From positions 186,001-250,000 of the forward strand of contig JBQTIY010000010.1 in NCBI GenBank assembly GCA_052387675.1: a DNA stretch of 64,000 nucleotides, written 5' to 3'. The notes beneath the pieces were generated by a model, which was given only the letters and a program-made list of their open reading frames with translations, ran no database searches and was not told where the DNA came from. A program made the translations under genes and the position numbers. Positions 1-8,411 of this stretch are shown here, piece after piece. Positions within the stretch are counted from its first letter, which is position 1. Each line of letters opens with the position of its first letter. Source of the DNA: JBQTIY01 sp052387675 (lineage in GTDB: Bacteria > Planctomycetota > B15-G4).

Positions 1-283
1 GTCCACGCGCAAGGCGCCCTCGCTGGAGGGTCTGCGACTTTTGCTCGTGCGGCCCTTCACCACGGGCGCCACCGAGGCGCAGGACGTCATCGTGGCGGGC
101 GATGTGCTCGGTGCGGGCATGGGCGAGACGGTGCTGGTGGCCTTCGGCCGCGCGGCGCGCACCGTGCTGGGCAGTCAGGACATCGGCTGGCAGGCCGCGG
201 TCGTCGGCATCGTGGACAGCATCAGTCTGGCCGAGGGCGGCACTTTCGAACTGGGAGAGCATGGCGAACGCATCCCGGTCTGA
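1..283 (+). CDS. EutN/CcmL-family microcompartment vertex protein (5' end outside window)
   Basis: Pentameric shell protein that caps the vertices of a bacterial microcompartment. The reading frame is open from the first bases and begins STRKAPSLEGLRLLLVRPF, which matches the family's conserved T.K..sLeG.kLLlV.p region near the N-terminus, so only about the first ten residues are missing. The remainder keeps the usual order: a D-x-VGAGxGExVLV-like strand (VLGAGMGETVLVAFG), then the invariant aspartate and VVGIVD near the end. The total length expected is about 100 residues, normal for the family. It overlaps the next shell gene by 23 bases, so the two are translationally coupled and belong to one operon extending left of the window. 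Confidence 0.9.
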   Translation, partial: STRKAPSLEGLRLLLVRPFTTGATEAQDVIVAGDVLGAGMGETVLVAFGRAARTVLGSQDIGWQAAVVGIVDSISLAEGGTFELGEHGERIPV

Positions 284-857
284 GAACGGCTTCGTCGGCC
301 GCAGCGGGCCCTGCGTGGGGCTGCTCGAGCTGGCCAGCATTGCGGCGGGCTTCGAGGCCGCCGATGCGCTGCGCAAGGAAGCGGCCGTCGAGATCCTGCG
401 CGCCGAAGCAGTGAGCCCTGGCAAGTACCTGATCCTCTTCACCGGCTCGGTCGAAGATGTCGGCTCGGCGCTGCGGCGCGGCCAGGAAGTGGCTGCCGAC
501 ACGCTGCTCGACAGCCTCTTCATCCCCAATCTCGAGCCCACGCTGCTGGCCCTCATGCAGGGCCGCCGGCCGGTCGCGCTGACACTCGACGCGGTGGGCG
601 TGATCGAAACCTTCTCGGTGGCCAGCACGATTCGCGCGGCGGACATCGCCAGCAAGACGGCCTCGCTGCGCCTCGTGGGCCTGCGCTTGGCTGAGGGCAT
701 CGGCGGCAAGAGCTATGTCACCTTCACCGGTGAGGTCGGCGATGTGGAAGTGGCCGTGGAGGCCGGCGCCGACCAGGCCCAGGCCGCCGGGCTGCTCGTG
801 CGGCGCGTGGTCATTCCGCGGCCGCACGCCGACATGGCCGGAGTCTTGGGCCTGTGA
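261..857 (+). CDS. tandem-domain (BMC-T) microcompartment shell protein
   Basis: Trimeric, pseudohexameric facet protein of a microcompartment, 198 residues with two BMC domains. Domain 1 (about residues 15-95) starts GPCVGLLELASIAAGFEAAD and contains PGKYLILFTGSVEDV. Domain 2 (about 105-190) starts AVGVIETFSVASTIRAAD and contains GGKSYVTFTGEVGDV. The ATG at 261 is chosen because GGGAGAG lies just upstream and the BMC fold begins shortly after; earlier in-frame codons would only translate the preceding gene out of frame. This type resembles PduT/Haliangium-type BMC-T proteins, some of which carry an iron-sulphur cluster or a gated pore, but no obvious pore cysteine motif is visible here. It overlaps the following gene by 4 bases (GTGA). 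Confidence 0.9.
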   Translation: MANASRSENGFVGRSGPCVGLLELASIAAGFEAADALRKEAAVEILRAEAVSPGKYLILFTGSVEDVGSALRRGQEVAADTLLDSLFIPNLEPTLLALMQGRRPVALTLDAVGVIETFSVASTIRAADIASKTASLRLVGLRLAEGIGGKSYVTFTGEVGDVEVAVEAGADQAQAAGLLVRRVVIPRPHADMAGVLGL

Positions 858-1291
858 GCAAGCGCCTGATCACCGACCGCGACGTGGCCAGCGGGGCCGT
901 GAGCGGCCCAATCGTGCTCGACGAGCACACGCTCATCACGCCCAGCGCGCGCGATCGCGCGGCGCGCATGGGGCTGGCCGTCGTCGAAGGCGGGTCGTCT
1001 GGCCGAGCCTGCGCCTCACCGACCATGCCAGCGAGTGTTCCGGGCGCATCGCAATGCTCTCGTTGTCAGCAGATTGGTTGCGTGGGGCAGTGCGCGAGTT
1101 CGTGTGCAGGCCAGGGTGCAGGCCCCGGCGGCGCGGCTGTCGCATTGCCGGCTCTGCCCGATGGGCTCTACCTCGTGCGCATCGAAAGCGGGCGGCCAGC
1201 CTCCGTGCTGCCGGCCAGCGGGCCGGGCCTCATGCCGCGCGCCGCGGGGCTCTCGGCTCAGGGCGCCGGCGTCGGTTGCGGCGGGAGCTGA
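854..1291 (+). CDS. microcompartment-linked small protein with EutQ/EutT-like N-terminal module and cysteine cluster
   Basis: A 145-residue protein of unassigned function. Residues 1-45 read as a module also found at the start of EutQ and EutT: ITDRDV, then VLDE, then TLITPSARDRA. The same module, aligned without gaps, starts the next gene's product. Residues 68-84 carry a cysteine cluster C-x2-C-x4-C-x3-C-x3-C, suggestive of metal or Fe-S binding. The C-terminal half is Pro/Gly/Ala-rich with one plausible folded stretch (LPDGLYLVRIESG). The GTG start overlaps the BMC-T stop by 4 bases, and the ACT gene begins 1 base after the stop. Its place between shell genes and the ACT/UPF0210 pair suggests a cargo or adaptor role; that is inference. 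Confidence 0.7.
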   Translation: MSKRLITDRDVASGAVSGPIVLDEHTLITPSARDRAARMGLAVVEGGSSGRACASPTMPASVPGASQCSRCQQIGCVGQCASSCAGQGAGPGGAAVALPALPDGLYLVRIESGRPASVLPASGPGLMPRAAGLSAQGAGVGCGGS

Positions 1292-1292
1292 G

Positions 1293-1793
1293 ATGGCCCG
1301 CAAATTCCTCATGGCCGAAGACGTGGCCAAGCTCGCCGATGGCGGCCGCTTGGTCGTCGACGAAGCCACCACGGTGAGCGTGGCCGCGCGCGAGTTGGCC
1401 TTGGCGAAGAACATCACGATCACGGAGGAGCCGGCGGGCGCTCCGGGCGCAGCCGCCGCGGCCGAGCCACAGAGCTCGCCGGGCGTCGCGGCTCTCGCAG
1501 CCGGCAGCCCCGGCGCGCCGGGCACGATCATCGTCACCGCCGTCGGCGTGAACCGCCCGGGCGTCTTGGCCGAACTCTCCACCGCCATCGGACAACTCGG
1601 CGGCGACATCCAAGACCTGAGCCAACGCATCACCGGCGGCTACTTCAACGCCATCCTCATCGTGGATATCCGGCGCAGCGGGCAGAGCTTCGCGGCCTAT
1701 CGCGAAGCGCTCAAGGCGCTCGCCGAACCCAGCGACTACGTCGTCACGATCGTGGACGAGCGCGTCTTCACCGCCATGCATCGGCTCGGCTAG
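1293..1793 (+). CDS. ACT-domain protein (UPF0237-like) with microcompartment-type N-terminal module
   Basis: A 166-residue protein in three parts. Residues 1-46 repeat the N-terminal module of the preceding protein (AEDVAK, VVDEATTVSVAARELA). A Pro/Ala/Gly-rich linker runs to about 78. A C-terminal ACT domain of the GcvR/UPF0237 type follows (IIVTAVGVNRPGVLAELSTA, then GGDIQDLSQRI and FNAILIVDI). ACT domains bind small ligands, often amino acids, and regulate enzymes. Stand-alone UPF0237 ACT proteins of about 90 residues are commonly encoded beside UPF0210 proteins, as here (10-base gap). The N-terminal fusion is the unusual part: it links an otherwise generic ACT/UPF0210 pair to the microcompartment genes upstream. 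The ATG at 1293 follows a GCGGGAG ribosome-binding site. Confidence 0.8.
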   Translation: MARKFLMAEDVAKLADGGRLVVDEATTVSVAARELALAKNITITEEPAGAPGAAAAAEPQSSPGVAALAAGSPGAPGTIIVTAVGVNRPGVLAELSTAIGQLGGDIQDLSQRITGGYFNAILIVDIRRSGQSFAAYREALKALAEPSDYVVTIVDERVFTAMHRLG

Positions 1794-1803
1794 TCCCGGC
1801 GCA

Positions 1804-3168
1804 ATGAGCCTCGCTCACGACGAGATCCTGCAGACTCTGCGCATGCTCCAGGTGGAGAACCTGGACATCCGCACGACCACGCTGGGCGTGAATCTGCTCG
1901 ACTGCGCCGGCGGCTCGGTGCAGCAAGTGGCCGACAAGATCCACGCCAAGCTCGTGCGCCACGCCGGCAAGCTCGTGGAAACGGCGCGCGGGGTGGAGGC
2001 CGAGTTCGGCATTCCCATCGTGAACAAGCGCATCTCGGTGACGCCCATCTCGCTGGTGGCTGCGGCCTGCCCCGAGGAGGACTACACGCCGATCGCGCTG
2101 GCCATGGATCGCGCCGCGGACGACTGCGGCATCGACTTCATCGGCGGCTTCACGGCGCTGGTGCACAAGGGCAGCACGCGCTCCGACGAGCGGCTCATGC
2201 GCAGCATTCCGCGCGCGCTGGCCGCGACGAAGCATGTCTGCGCGAGCGTGAACCTCGGCAGCACGCGCGCCGGCATCAACATGGACGCCACGCTGCTCAT
2301 GGCGCGCATCATCAAGGAGACGGCCGCGCTGACCGCCGACCAGGGCGGCATCGGCTGCGCCAAACTCGTCGTCTTCTGCAACATGGTCGAGGACAACCCC
2401 TTCGTCGCGGGCGCGAACCTGGGCGTGGGCGAGGCCGAGATCGTGCTGCACTGCGGTGTCTCGGGGCCGGGCGTGGTGCGCCACGCCGTCTCGCTGCTCG
2501 GCCCCTCGGCCGACATGACCATGCTCGCCGAAACCATCAAGCGCACCGCCTTCAAGATCACGCGCATGGGCGAACTCGTGGGGCGCGAGGTCGCGGCGCG
2601 GCTGGGCGTGCCCTTCGGCATCGTGGATCTGTCGCTGGCGCCTACGCCGGCGCTTGGCGACAGCGTGGCCGATGTGCTGGAACTCATGGGCGTGGAGCGC
2701 ACCGGCACGCACGGCACCACGCTGGCGCTGGCACTGCTCACCGATGCGGTCAAGAAAGGCGGCGCGATGGCGGCAGCGCACGTGGGCGGCCTGTCGGGCG
2801 CCTTCATTCCGGTGAGCGAAGATGCCGGCATGGTGGAGGCGGTAAAGCTCGGCGCGCTCTCGCTCGACAAACTCGAAGCCATGACCGCGGTCTGCTCGGT
2901 GGGCATGGACATGGTGGCCGTGCCGGGCGACATTCCGGCCGAGACGCTGGCCTGCCTCATCGGCGATGAGATGGCCATCGGCATGGTGAACAACAAGACC
3001 ACGGCGGTGCGCATCGTGCCCGTGCCGGGCAAGAAGGAAGGCGAGCAAGTGGAGTACGGCGGCCTGCTCGGCACGGCGCCGATCATGCCCGTGCATCGCT
3101 GGTCTTCGGCGATACTTGCGCGCCGCGGCGGCCAAGTGCCGGCGCCGATCACGAGCTTGAGGAACTAG
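1804..3168 (+). CDS. UPF0210 / DUF711 family protein (PFL-like fold)
   Basis: A 454-residue cytosolic protein of the UPF0210 family, whose solved members have a pyruvate formate-lyase/ribonucleotide-reductase-like barrel but no known reaction. The start fits the family exactly: DEILQTLRMLQVENLDIRTTT then LGVNLLDCA. Other conserved stretches are NKRISVTPISL, GGFTALVHKG, the cysteine-containing segments VCASVNLGSTRAGINMDA and VLHCGVSGPGVV, and FGIVDLSLAPTPA. The length is normal. It follows the ACT protein by 10 bases, the usual genomic partner. No C-terminal glycyl-radical motif (RVxGY) is visible, so radical chemistry of the PFL kind cannot be claimed. In this context the protein may be a microcompartment enzyme; see findings. 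Confidence 0.88.
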   Translation: MSLAHDEILQTLRMLQVENLDIRTTTLGVNLLDCAGGSVQQVADKIHAKLVRHAGKLVETARGVEAEFGIPIVNKRISVTPISLVAAACPEEDYTPIALAMDRAADDCGIDFIGGFTALVHKGSTRSDERLMRSIPRALAATKHVCASVNLGSTRAGINMDATLLMARIIKETAALTADQGGIGCAKLVVFCNMVEDNPFVAGANLGVGEAEIVLHCGVSGPGVVRHAVSLLGPSADMTMLAETIKRTAFKITRMGELVGREVAARLGVPFGIVDLSLAPTPALGDSVADVLELMGVERTGTHGTTLALALLTDAVKKGGAMAAAHVGGLSGAFIPVSEDAGMVEAVKLGALSLDKLEAMTAVCSVGMDMVAVPGDIPAETLACLIGDEMAIGMVNNKTTAVRIVPVPGKKEGEQVEYGGLLGTAPIMPVHRWSSAILARRGGQVPAPITSLRN

Positions 3169-3187
3169 TCCCGAGAGGAGCGGTTCC

Positions 3188-3436
3188 ATGTCCGAGCGCG
3201 ACGTCGAGGGCGTGCCCGAGCCGCTCGTGGTGGTCTTCGTCGGGAAGTTTCCGCGAGCCGGCATGCTCCGTTCGCTGCTCGAGGCCGAGGGGCTGCTCGC
3301 CTTTCTTCAAGACGAGAATCTTGGGTCGCTCGATGTGCACTGGCTCGGCGGCGGATCGAACGGCGTCAAGGTGGCAGTGCCGGAGTCGCAAGTCGAGCGA
3401 GCCCGGGAACTCTTGCGGGAACTGGGCGAGAAATGA
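3188..3436 (+). CDS. DUF2007-like putative signal-transducing protein
   Basis: An 82-residue soluble protein with the DUF2007 pattern: a short first strand (VVVFVGKFPRAGM), a helix (LRSLLEAEGLLAFLQDEN) and a final helix (VERARELLRELGE). Family members are small ferredoxin-like alpha/beta domains, sometimes fused to zinc fingers, with no established function. GAGAGGAG lies just upstream of the ATG. It overlaps the next gene by 4 bases (ATGA) and lies 19 bases after the UPF0210 gene, so co-transcription with both is likely. Confidence 0.75.
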   Translation: MSERDVEGVPEPLVVVFVGKFPRAGMLRSLLEAEGLLAFLQDENLGSLDVHWLGGGSNGVKVAVPESQVERARELLRELGEK

Positions 3437-6400
3437 GCGCTCGGCCGGCGCGCTGGCTGACGGCGTTCTGCTTGGCGCTGCTCGTCGCCTGCGGCGATTC
3501 TGGGAAGCCTCCGCGCTCCAGCTCTGCTGCTGAGACCGGTGCGGGTGAGAGTGCGACGCCGGCTGCGAGTGCAAGCGCTGCCGTGGCGCAAGGCCCGCGG
3601 CGCACGCTCGATCTCTCCGGCGCGGGCTGGTCGCTCTTCCTTGATGCAGCGGCCGAGTGGGAGGGCGACGCGCTGCACCCGCCGGGCGTGGACGTGCGCA
3701 AGCTGCCGGCGCACCCGCCGAGTGGCGGCTGGGGACGCCTGTCGGTCGCGGCCGTGCCCGGCGCCACAACGGCGCTGGCCGGCGGAGTGCCGCTTTCCGT
3801 CTCGGTGCCGAGCACAGTGGAGGAACACTTCTGGGATGGACTGGCCGCTGAGCGGCGCGCGGCCCTCGACGGCTCAAGCGGTGGCGGCCCGGTTGGCGGC
3901 GGCGCACTCCTCGCCGAGCCGGACACGCTGGGCGATTACGTCGGCGTGAGTTGGTGGCGGCGCTCTTTCGACGTGCCTGCTGAATGGCTGGCCAACGCGC
4001 CTAACGGCGCCCAGAACAGCGCTGCCAACCAGGCCCTCAGCAGCCTGCGGCCGCGCCTCGCGCTGCACTTCGAGGCGGTGCGCTTGCGCGCCGAAGTCTT
4101 CGTCAATGAGCGCCTCGTGGGCTATGACGCGGTGGGCAACACACCCTTTGAAGTGGACGTGACGGCCGCACTGCGCCCCGGCCAGAACACGCTCGCAGTG
4201 CGCGTCACCGACCCGGGCGGCAACTTCGACTGGACCGACGACACCGCGCACCGCTGGGGCAATCGGCCGGACGCGCCCACGATTCCGGCCAGCCACGGTT
4301 TCGGCGGCCTCAGCGGCCCGGTGCGTCTGGTGGCCACGCGAGCGCTCTTCGTGCAGGACGTCTTCGTGCGCAACGAGGCCGATCCCGACGCGGTCACGAT
4401 CTTCACGACGGTGCGCAACGAGACCGCCACGAGTTGGTCCGTGGCGCTGGAGACCGAGCTGTGTCCGGGCGGGCATGAGCGCGGTCATGAGCACGGTGCG
4501 CTGCGCGTGCAGTCGCTGGCGCGCACGGCGCCACCCGGTGACTCGGTGCATGAGACGCGACTGAAGCTGCCCGGTGTGGCGCGCTGGACGCTCGAGCAGC
4601 CCACGCTGCACCGCGCGCAGGTGCGCCTCTTTGCGACAAGCAAGACACTGACGCTCACGTCGTCCGGCGCGGAGGCCTTCGACCTCGCCGCAGCCTATGG
4701 ACCACCGGTGGACGAAGTCTCGCAGCGCTTCGGTTTTCGCTCCTTCACGGTGGAGGGCGTCGGCGCCGACGCGCACTTCCGGCTCAACGGCGAGCGCATC
4801 GTGCTGCGCAGCGCGATCAGTTGGGGCTACTGGCCGGTCAGCGGCCTCGTGCCGCTGCCGGCGCTGGCGCGGCGGCAGGTCGCCGCGGCCAAGGCCTTCG
4901 GGCTCAACATGCTCAATCACCACCGCGCGATCGCGGCGCCCGGCCTGCTGGAAGCGCAGGACGAACTCGGTCTGCTGGCCTATTGCGAGCCGGGCGGTTA
5001 TCGCGCCCGCGGCGGCGATGCCCTGTGCCGGGCGCTGGCGCGCGAGAAACTCCTGCGCATGATCCGCCGCGACCGCAGCCGGCCCTCGGTCGTGATCTGG
5101 AATCTGATCAACGAGGCCATCGATCCGCCCGACGAGCAGCAGCGCGCCGACTTCCTTGCCGCGCAGGCGCTCGACCCGAGCCGCGCCATCACCTACACCT
5201 CCGGCTGGGCCCCGACGACCGGCGACGATCCTCTCAAGCTCCACGCGCGCCCCTTTGCCGAGGCGGCCACGAGCGGTTGGTGGGATTCGCACAATGCGCC
5301 CGGCCCGGGCGTGTCGCGTGATGAGCACTGGCAGGGCCCTGACCAGCACCTGCGCCGCAGCGAGAATCGCGCCGAGATTGTCTTCTGGGGTGAGGAGGGC
5401 GCCATCGCGGCACCGGCGCGGCTCGATCTCACCGCGCCCTCGCACTGGGCGCGGCGCAAGCAGGGCCTCTCACTCGGCTGGGATGGCACTAGCACGCTCG
5501 CGGCGCGGCGCGGCTTCGAGCAGTGGCTCGCTGCGCGCGGCGGCGCGGCGGGGGCCGGCGCGGGTTTTGCTCCGCTCGCGGATCTGCTGCAGGGGGCCGG
5601 CGACGTGGCGCTGGATTACCAGGCCCGCACGCTCGAGAACGTGCGCCTCGGCGATGTGGCCGACGGCTATGTGGTCAATGGCTGGGAGTGCGAGCCCTTC
5701 GAGAACCACTCGGGCATTGTGGATCTGTGGCGCAATCCCAAGGGCCGCGCTGAACGCCTCGCCGCCGCCAATGCCGCAGCCGTGCTCGTGGTGAAGCTGC
5801 GCCAGTCGGTGCTGCCGGCCGGCGGCTGGGTTTCGCCGGCAGCGCGCGCCGAAGTCACTGTGCTGGCCGACATCGGACTCATCGACGAGAGCGCGCGCGC
5901 CGGGTCGCAAGAACTCCAGCTCGCGCTCCGCGACGAGTCGGGCGCCACGCTCTGGGCGGAACGGCGCGACGTGACGGTGCAGGGCGGCCTCGTCTTCGGG
6001 GAACTGTTGGCGCGCGACGTGTCCGTGCGGGCCGCGCTCGAGCCCGGTCGCTACGCGCTCACGGCACGGCTCGTCGGCGCGCCGGCCGAGCTCAGCGGCT
6101 CTGACGAGCTCCTTATCGTGGACTGGCGGAGCCAAGCGCTGCCGGTGGATGGCGCGCGTCTGGAGAAGACTTCCGAGCTGGCCGACTTCTTCGCGCAGGC
6201 GGGCCGCGAGGCTCTGCCGCTTTATCACGATGGCCTGCCGCCTCTCGGATTCGTGCTGGTAGGCGACGTAGATCCCGAGCCCCGGGCGGATCTGCCGGAG
6301 GATGCGCTCTGGCATCTCGATGCTGCCGGCGAGCGCCAGCCGGGCCTGCTCGGCCGCTATTTCAAAGCGCGCGCGCTGCCCGAGGACGGCACGCCGCCGA

Positions 6401-7260
6401 CGCTTGAGCGCGTCGACGCCAGCCTCAGCTTCGAGTGGTCCTTCGGCGGGCCCGAGTCTGAGGAGCCGCAGCCCACGCTGACGCCGGGCGGGCCGCTGCT
6501 GGGCCGCACGGACTATGTCGTGCGCTGGACGGGTCTGCTGCGTCCGCCCGAGTCGGGTCAGTACCTGCTGCACTTGCAGGCCGACGACGGCGCGCAGCTT
6601 TGGTTGGGCGACGAGCTCCTCATCGATCATGGCGGCAGCCACTCCGCCACGTGGAAGAGCAGTGCACCGGTGACGCTCAGCGCCGAGAGCGACTTGCCGC
6701 TGCGCTTGGAGTATCGGCAGCTCGACGCGGCCGCCACGCTGCGCCTGGCCTGGACCACCCCGCAGCGCGACGCGGGCATGGCGCGCCTCGCGGCGGAGCT
6801 GCTGCGTCGCGCGCGCAACGATGGCACGCGCGTGCTCTTTCTGGACCGCGCTGATGTCTGGGCGCGCCACCTCGCCGCGGCCGGCGCTCTGGACTACCGC
6901 GGCCGCCTCGAGCACGGTCAGTACTGGCTGGGCGGCGGCTTCTTCGCGCGCCCGCATGCCTTGCTCGCGGGCCTGCCTGCCGAGGGTGCGCTGGGCCGGC
7001 CCTGGCAGGAGCTCGTGCACTACGGCACCGAGCGTTTTGGTTTGCGTCTCGGCGGCGAAGAGGCCGTCATCGGCTGCTGGAGCGACCATCAATACGAACC
7101 GGCGACGGCCCTCGGCATCGTGGAAGCCGGGGAGGGCCGGCTGCTCTTCTCCACGCTTGACCTGCTGAACTCACTTAACGGCCCGCCCGGCCCTGCGGAT
7201 CTCACCCGCAAGCTCTTCGTGAACTGCCTGAGCTGGGCGGCACAGCGCAGCCCGAACTGA
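3433..7260 (+). CDS. exported GH2-like glycoside hydrolase lipoprotein with PA14 domain
   Basis: A 1275-residue predicted lipoprotein. The N-terminal signal ends in the lipobox LVAC followed by GDSG. A GH2-type sugar-binding jelly roll covers about residues 160-290 (VSWWRRSFDVP, ALHFEAVRLRAEVFVNERLVG). An immunoglobulin-like region follows, then a TIM-barrel half with RFGFRSFTVEG, HFRLNGERIVLRS and the acid/base motif NLINEA near residue 560. FWGEEGA near 655 is a candidate nucleophile strand. A PA14 carbohydrate-binding module lies at about 975-1105 (GLLGRYFKA, then ADDGAQLWLGDELLIDH). Beta-galactosidase, glucuronidase or mannosidase activity cannot be separated from sequence alone. It starts within the DUF2007 stop codon. 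It probably acts on polysaccharide in the periplasm or at the outer membrane. Confidence 0.8.
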   Translation: MSARPARWLTAFCLALLVACGDSGKPPRSSSAAETGAGESATPAASASAAVAQGPRRTLDLSGAGWSLFLDAAAEWEGDALHPPGVDVRKLPAHPPSGGWGRLSVAAVPGATTALAGGVPLSVSVPSTVEEHFWDGLAAERRAALDGSSGGGPVGGGALLAEPDTLGDYVGVSWWRRSFDVPAEWLANAPNGAQNSAANQALSSLRPRLALHFEAVRLRAEVFVNERLVGYDAVGNTPFEVDVTAALRPGQNTLAVRVTDPGGNFDWTDDTAHRWGNRPDAPTIPASHGFGGLSGPVRLVATRALFVQDVFVRNEADPDAVTIFTTVRNETATSWSVALETELCPGGHERGHEHGALRVQSLARTAPPGDSVHETRLKLPGVARWTLEQPTLHRAQVRLFATSKTLTLTSSGAEAFDLAAAYGPPVDEVSQRFGFRSFTVEGVGADAHFRLNGERIVLRSAISWGYWPVSGLVPLPALARRQVAAAKAFGLNMLNHHRAIAAPGLLEAQDELGLLAYCEPGGYRARGGDALCRALAREKLLRMIRRDRSRPSVVIWNLINEAIDPPDEQQRADFLAAQALDPSRAITYTSGWAPTTGDDPLKLHARPFAEAATSGWWDSHNAPGPGVSRDEHWQGPDQHLRRSENRAEIVFWGEEGAIAAPARLDLTAPSHWARRKQGLSLGWDGTSTLAARRGFEQWLAARGGAAGAGAGFAPLADLLQGAGDVALDYQARTLENVRLGDVADGYVVNGWECEPFENHSGIVDLWRNPKGRAERLAAANAAAVLVVKLRQSVLPAGGWVSPAARAEVTVLADIGLIDESARAGSQELQLALRDESGATLWAERRDVTVQGGLVFGELLARDVSVRAALEPGRYALTARLVGAPAELSGSDELLIVDWRSQALPVDGARLEKTSELADFFAQAGREALPLYHDGLPPLGFVLVGDVDPEPRADLPEDALWHLDAAGERQPGLLGRYFKARALPEDGTPPTLERVDASLSFEWSFGGPESEEPQPTLTPGGPLLGRTDYVVRWTGLLRPPESGQYLLHLQADDGAQLWLGDELLIDHGGSHSATWKSSAPVTLSAESDLPLRLEYRQLDAAATLRLAWTTPQRDAGMARLAAELLRRARNDGTRVLFLDRADVWARHLAAAGALDYRGRLEHGQYWLGGGFFARPHALLAGLPAEGALGRPWQELVHYGTERFGLRLGGEEAVIGCWSDHQYEPATALGIVEAGEGRLLFSTLDLLNSLNGPPGPADLTRKLFVNCLSWAAQRSPN

Positions 7261-7265
7261 GCTGG

Positions 7266-8411
7266 TCAGCCTTGCAGGCGCGCGGCCACGCGCTGCGCGG
7301 CGCGTTCGATGGCGCCCGGGGCGCCCATGCGCCGGCGCACCTCGGCGACGCCCTGTTTCTGCGCGCGCCAGGCCTCGCTGTCCTCGAGGAGCGGCGTGAG
7401 CGAGGCGATCAGCGCCGCGGGGTCATCGTCGGACTGCACGTGCTCCGGACAGACGGCCCGCCCCGCGATGAGGTTGACCTGGCTGACCCACTCGGGAATG
7501 ACCAGGGCGCGAGCAAGCAGCCGCAGCGCATTCGAGACGCGGTAGATCACGACGAGCGGCGTGCCGAGTAGGGCCGTCTCGAGCGTGGCCGTGCCGGAGG
7601 CCACCACGGCGCAGCGGCAGCCGGCCATGACGGCGTGGACTTCGTCGCCGTGAATCGTGAGATCCAGGCCGGCAGCCTTCGCCAGCGCCGCCATGCTCGC
7701 GGCTTCGGTCGGCGAAACGTGCGCGCTGTGGAAGCTCACGTCGGGGTAGCGCGCACGCACCTCGCGCGCCGCGTTCAGCAGCAGCGGCATGTTCGCGCGC
7801 ACTTCGCTGGGCCGGCTGCCGGGCAGGAGTGCCACGGCTCGCGGACGGCTGCGCAGCGCGGCGAGGGTTGCGGAATCAGCCAGCGCGCTTTCGCCGGCTG
7901 CGAGCGCATCGAGCACCGGGTGTCCGATGTAGTGCGCCGGCAGTCCCGACTGCGTGAAGAAGCGCTCTTCGAAGGGAAAGATCACCAGGGCCTCGTCCAC
8001 GACGCGCGCGAAACGGCGCAGGCGCCATGGCGCCCAGGCCCAAAGTTGCGGCGCGATGAAATAGACCACCGGAATGCCACGCCGCGCCGCGAGGCGCGCG
8101 ATGTAGAGGTTGAGGCCGGGGTAATCCACGATGACCACCAGATCGGGCCGCCGTGCGTCGAAGAGGCCGGCCACGCGGCGCAGCAGCGCAAACATCTGCG
8201 GCAGCGCGGCCAGCGCGCCACGGATGCCGAAGATGCCTTGCGAGACGAGATCGGCGTGCGAGGTGCACCCGGCCGCCACCAGCTCGGGGCCGGCGAGCCC
8301 CTCGGCTTGCAGGCCCGGCACGAGTTGTTGGAGGTGTCGCAGCAGCCGGGCCGCGTGCTGGTCGCCCGAGACATCGCCGACGCTGAAAAAGACGCGCCGC
8401 GGCTCAGTCAA
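7266..8411 (-). CDS. lpxB: lipid-A-disaccharide synthase LpxB
   Basis: Transfers 2,3-diacylglucosamine-1-P from UDP-diacylglucosamine to lipid X, forming the lipid A disaccharide at the inner membrane. The family signatures are present: RVFFSVGDVSGDQHAA at the start, GIRGALAALPQM, VIVDYPGLNLYIARLAARRG, VYFIAPQLWAWAPWR and YIGHPVLD, then LLPGSRPSEV. The TTG at 8411 is chosen: it gives 381 residues, the usual length, with the family N-terminus a few residues in, and it overlaps the stop of the upstream ACT gene by 8 bases. The in-frame upstream extension has no homology-like character. The gene implies a lipid A-containing outer membrane. It is the last gene of the SLC13-ACT-lpxB operon and its stop lies 5 bases from the convergent GH2 gene. 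Confidence 0.93.
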   Translation of the reverse strand: MTEPRRVFFSVGDVSGDQHAARLLRHLQQLVPGLQAEGLAGPELVAAGCTSHADLVSQGIFGIRGALAALPQMFALLRRVAGLFDARRPDLVVIVDYPGLNLYIARLAARRGIPVVYFIAPQLWAWAPWRLRRFARVVDEALVIFPFEERFFTQSGLPAHYIGHPVLDALAAGESALADSATLAALRSRPRAVALLPGSRPSEVRANMPLLLNAAREVRARYPDVSFHSAHVSPTEAASMAALAKAAGLDLTIHGDEVHAVMAGCRCAVVASGTATLETALLGTPLVVIYRVSNALRLLARALVIPEWVSQVNLIAGRAVCPEHVQSDDDPAALIASLTPLLEDSEAWRAQKQGVAEVRRRMGAPGAIERAAQRVAARLQG

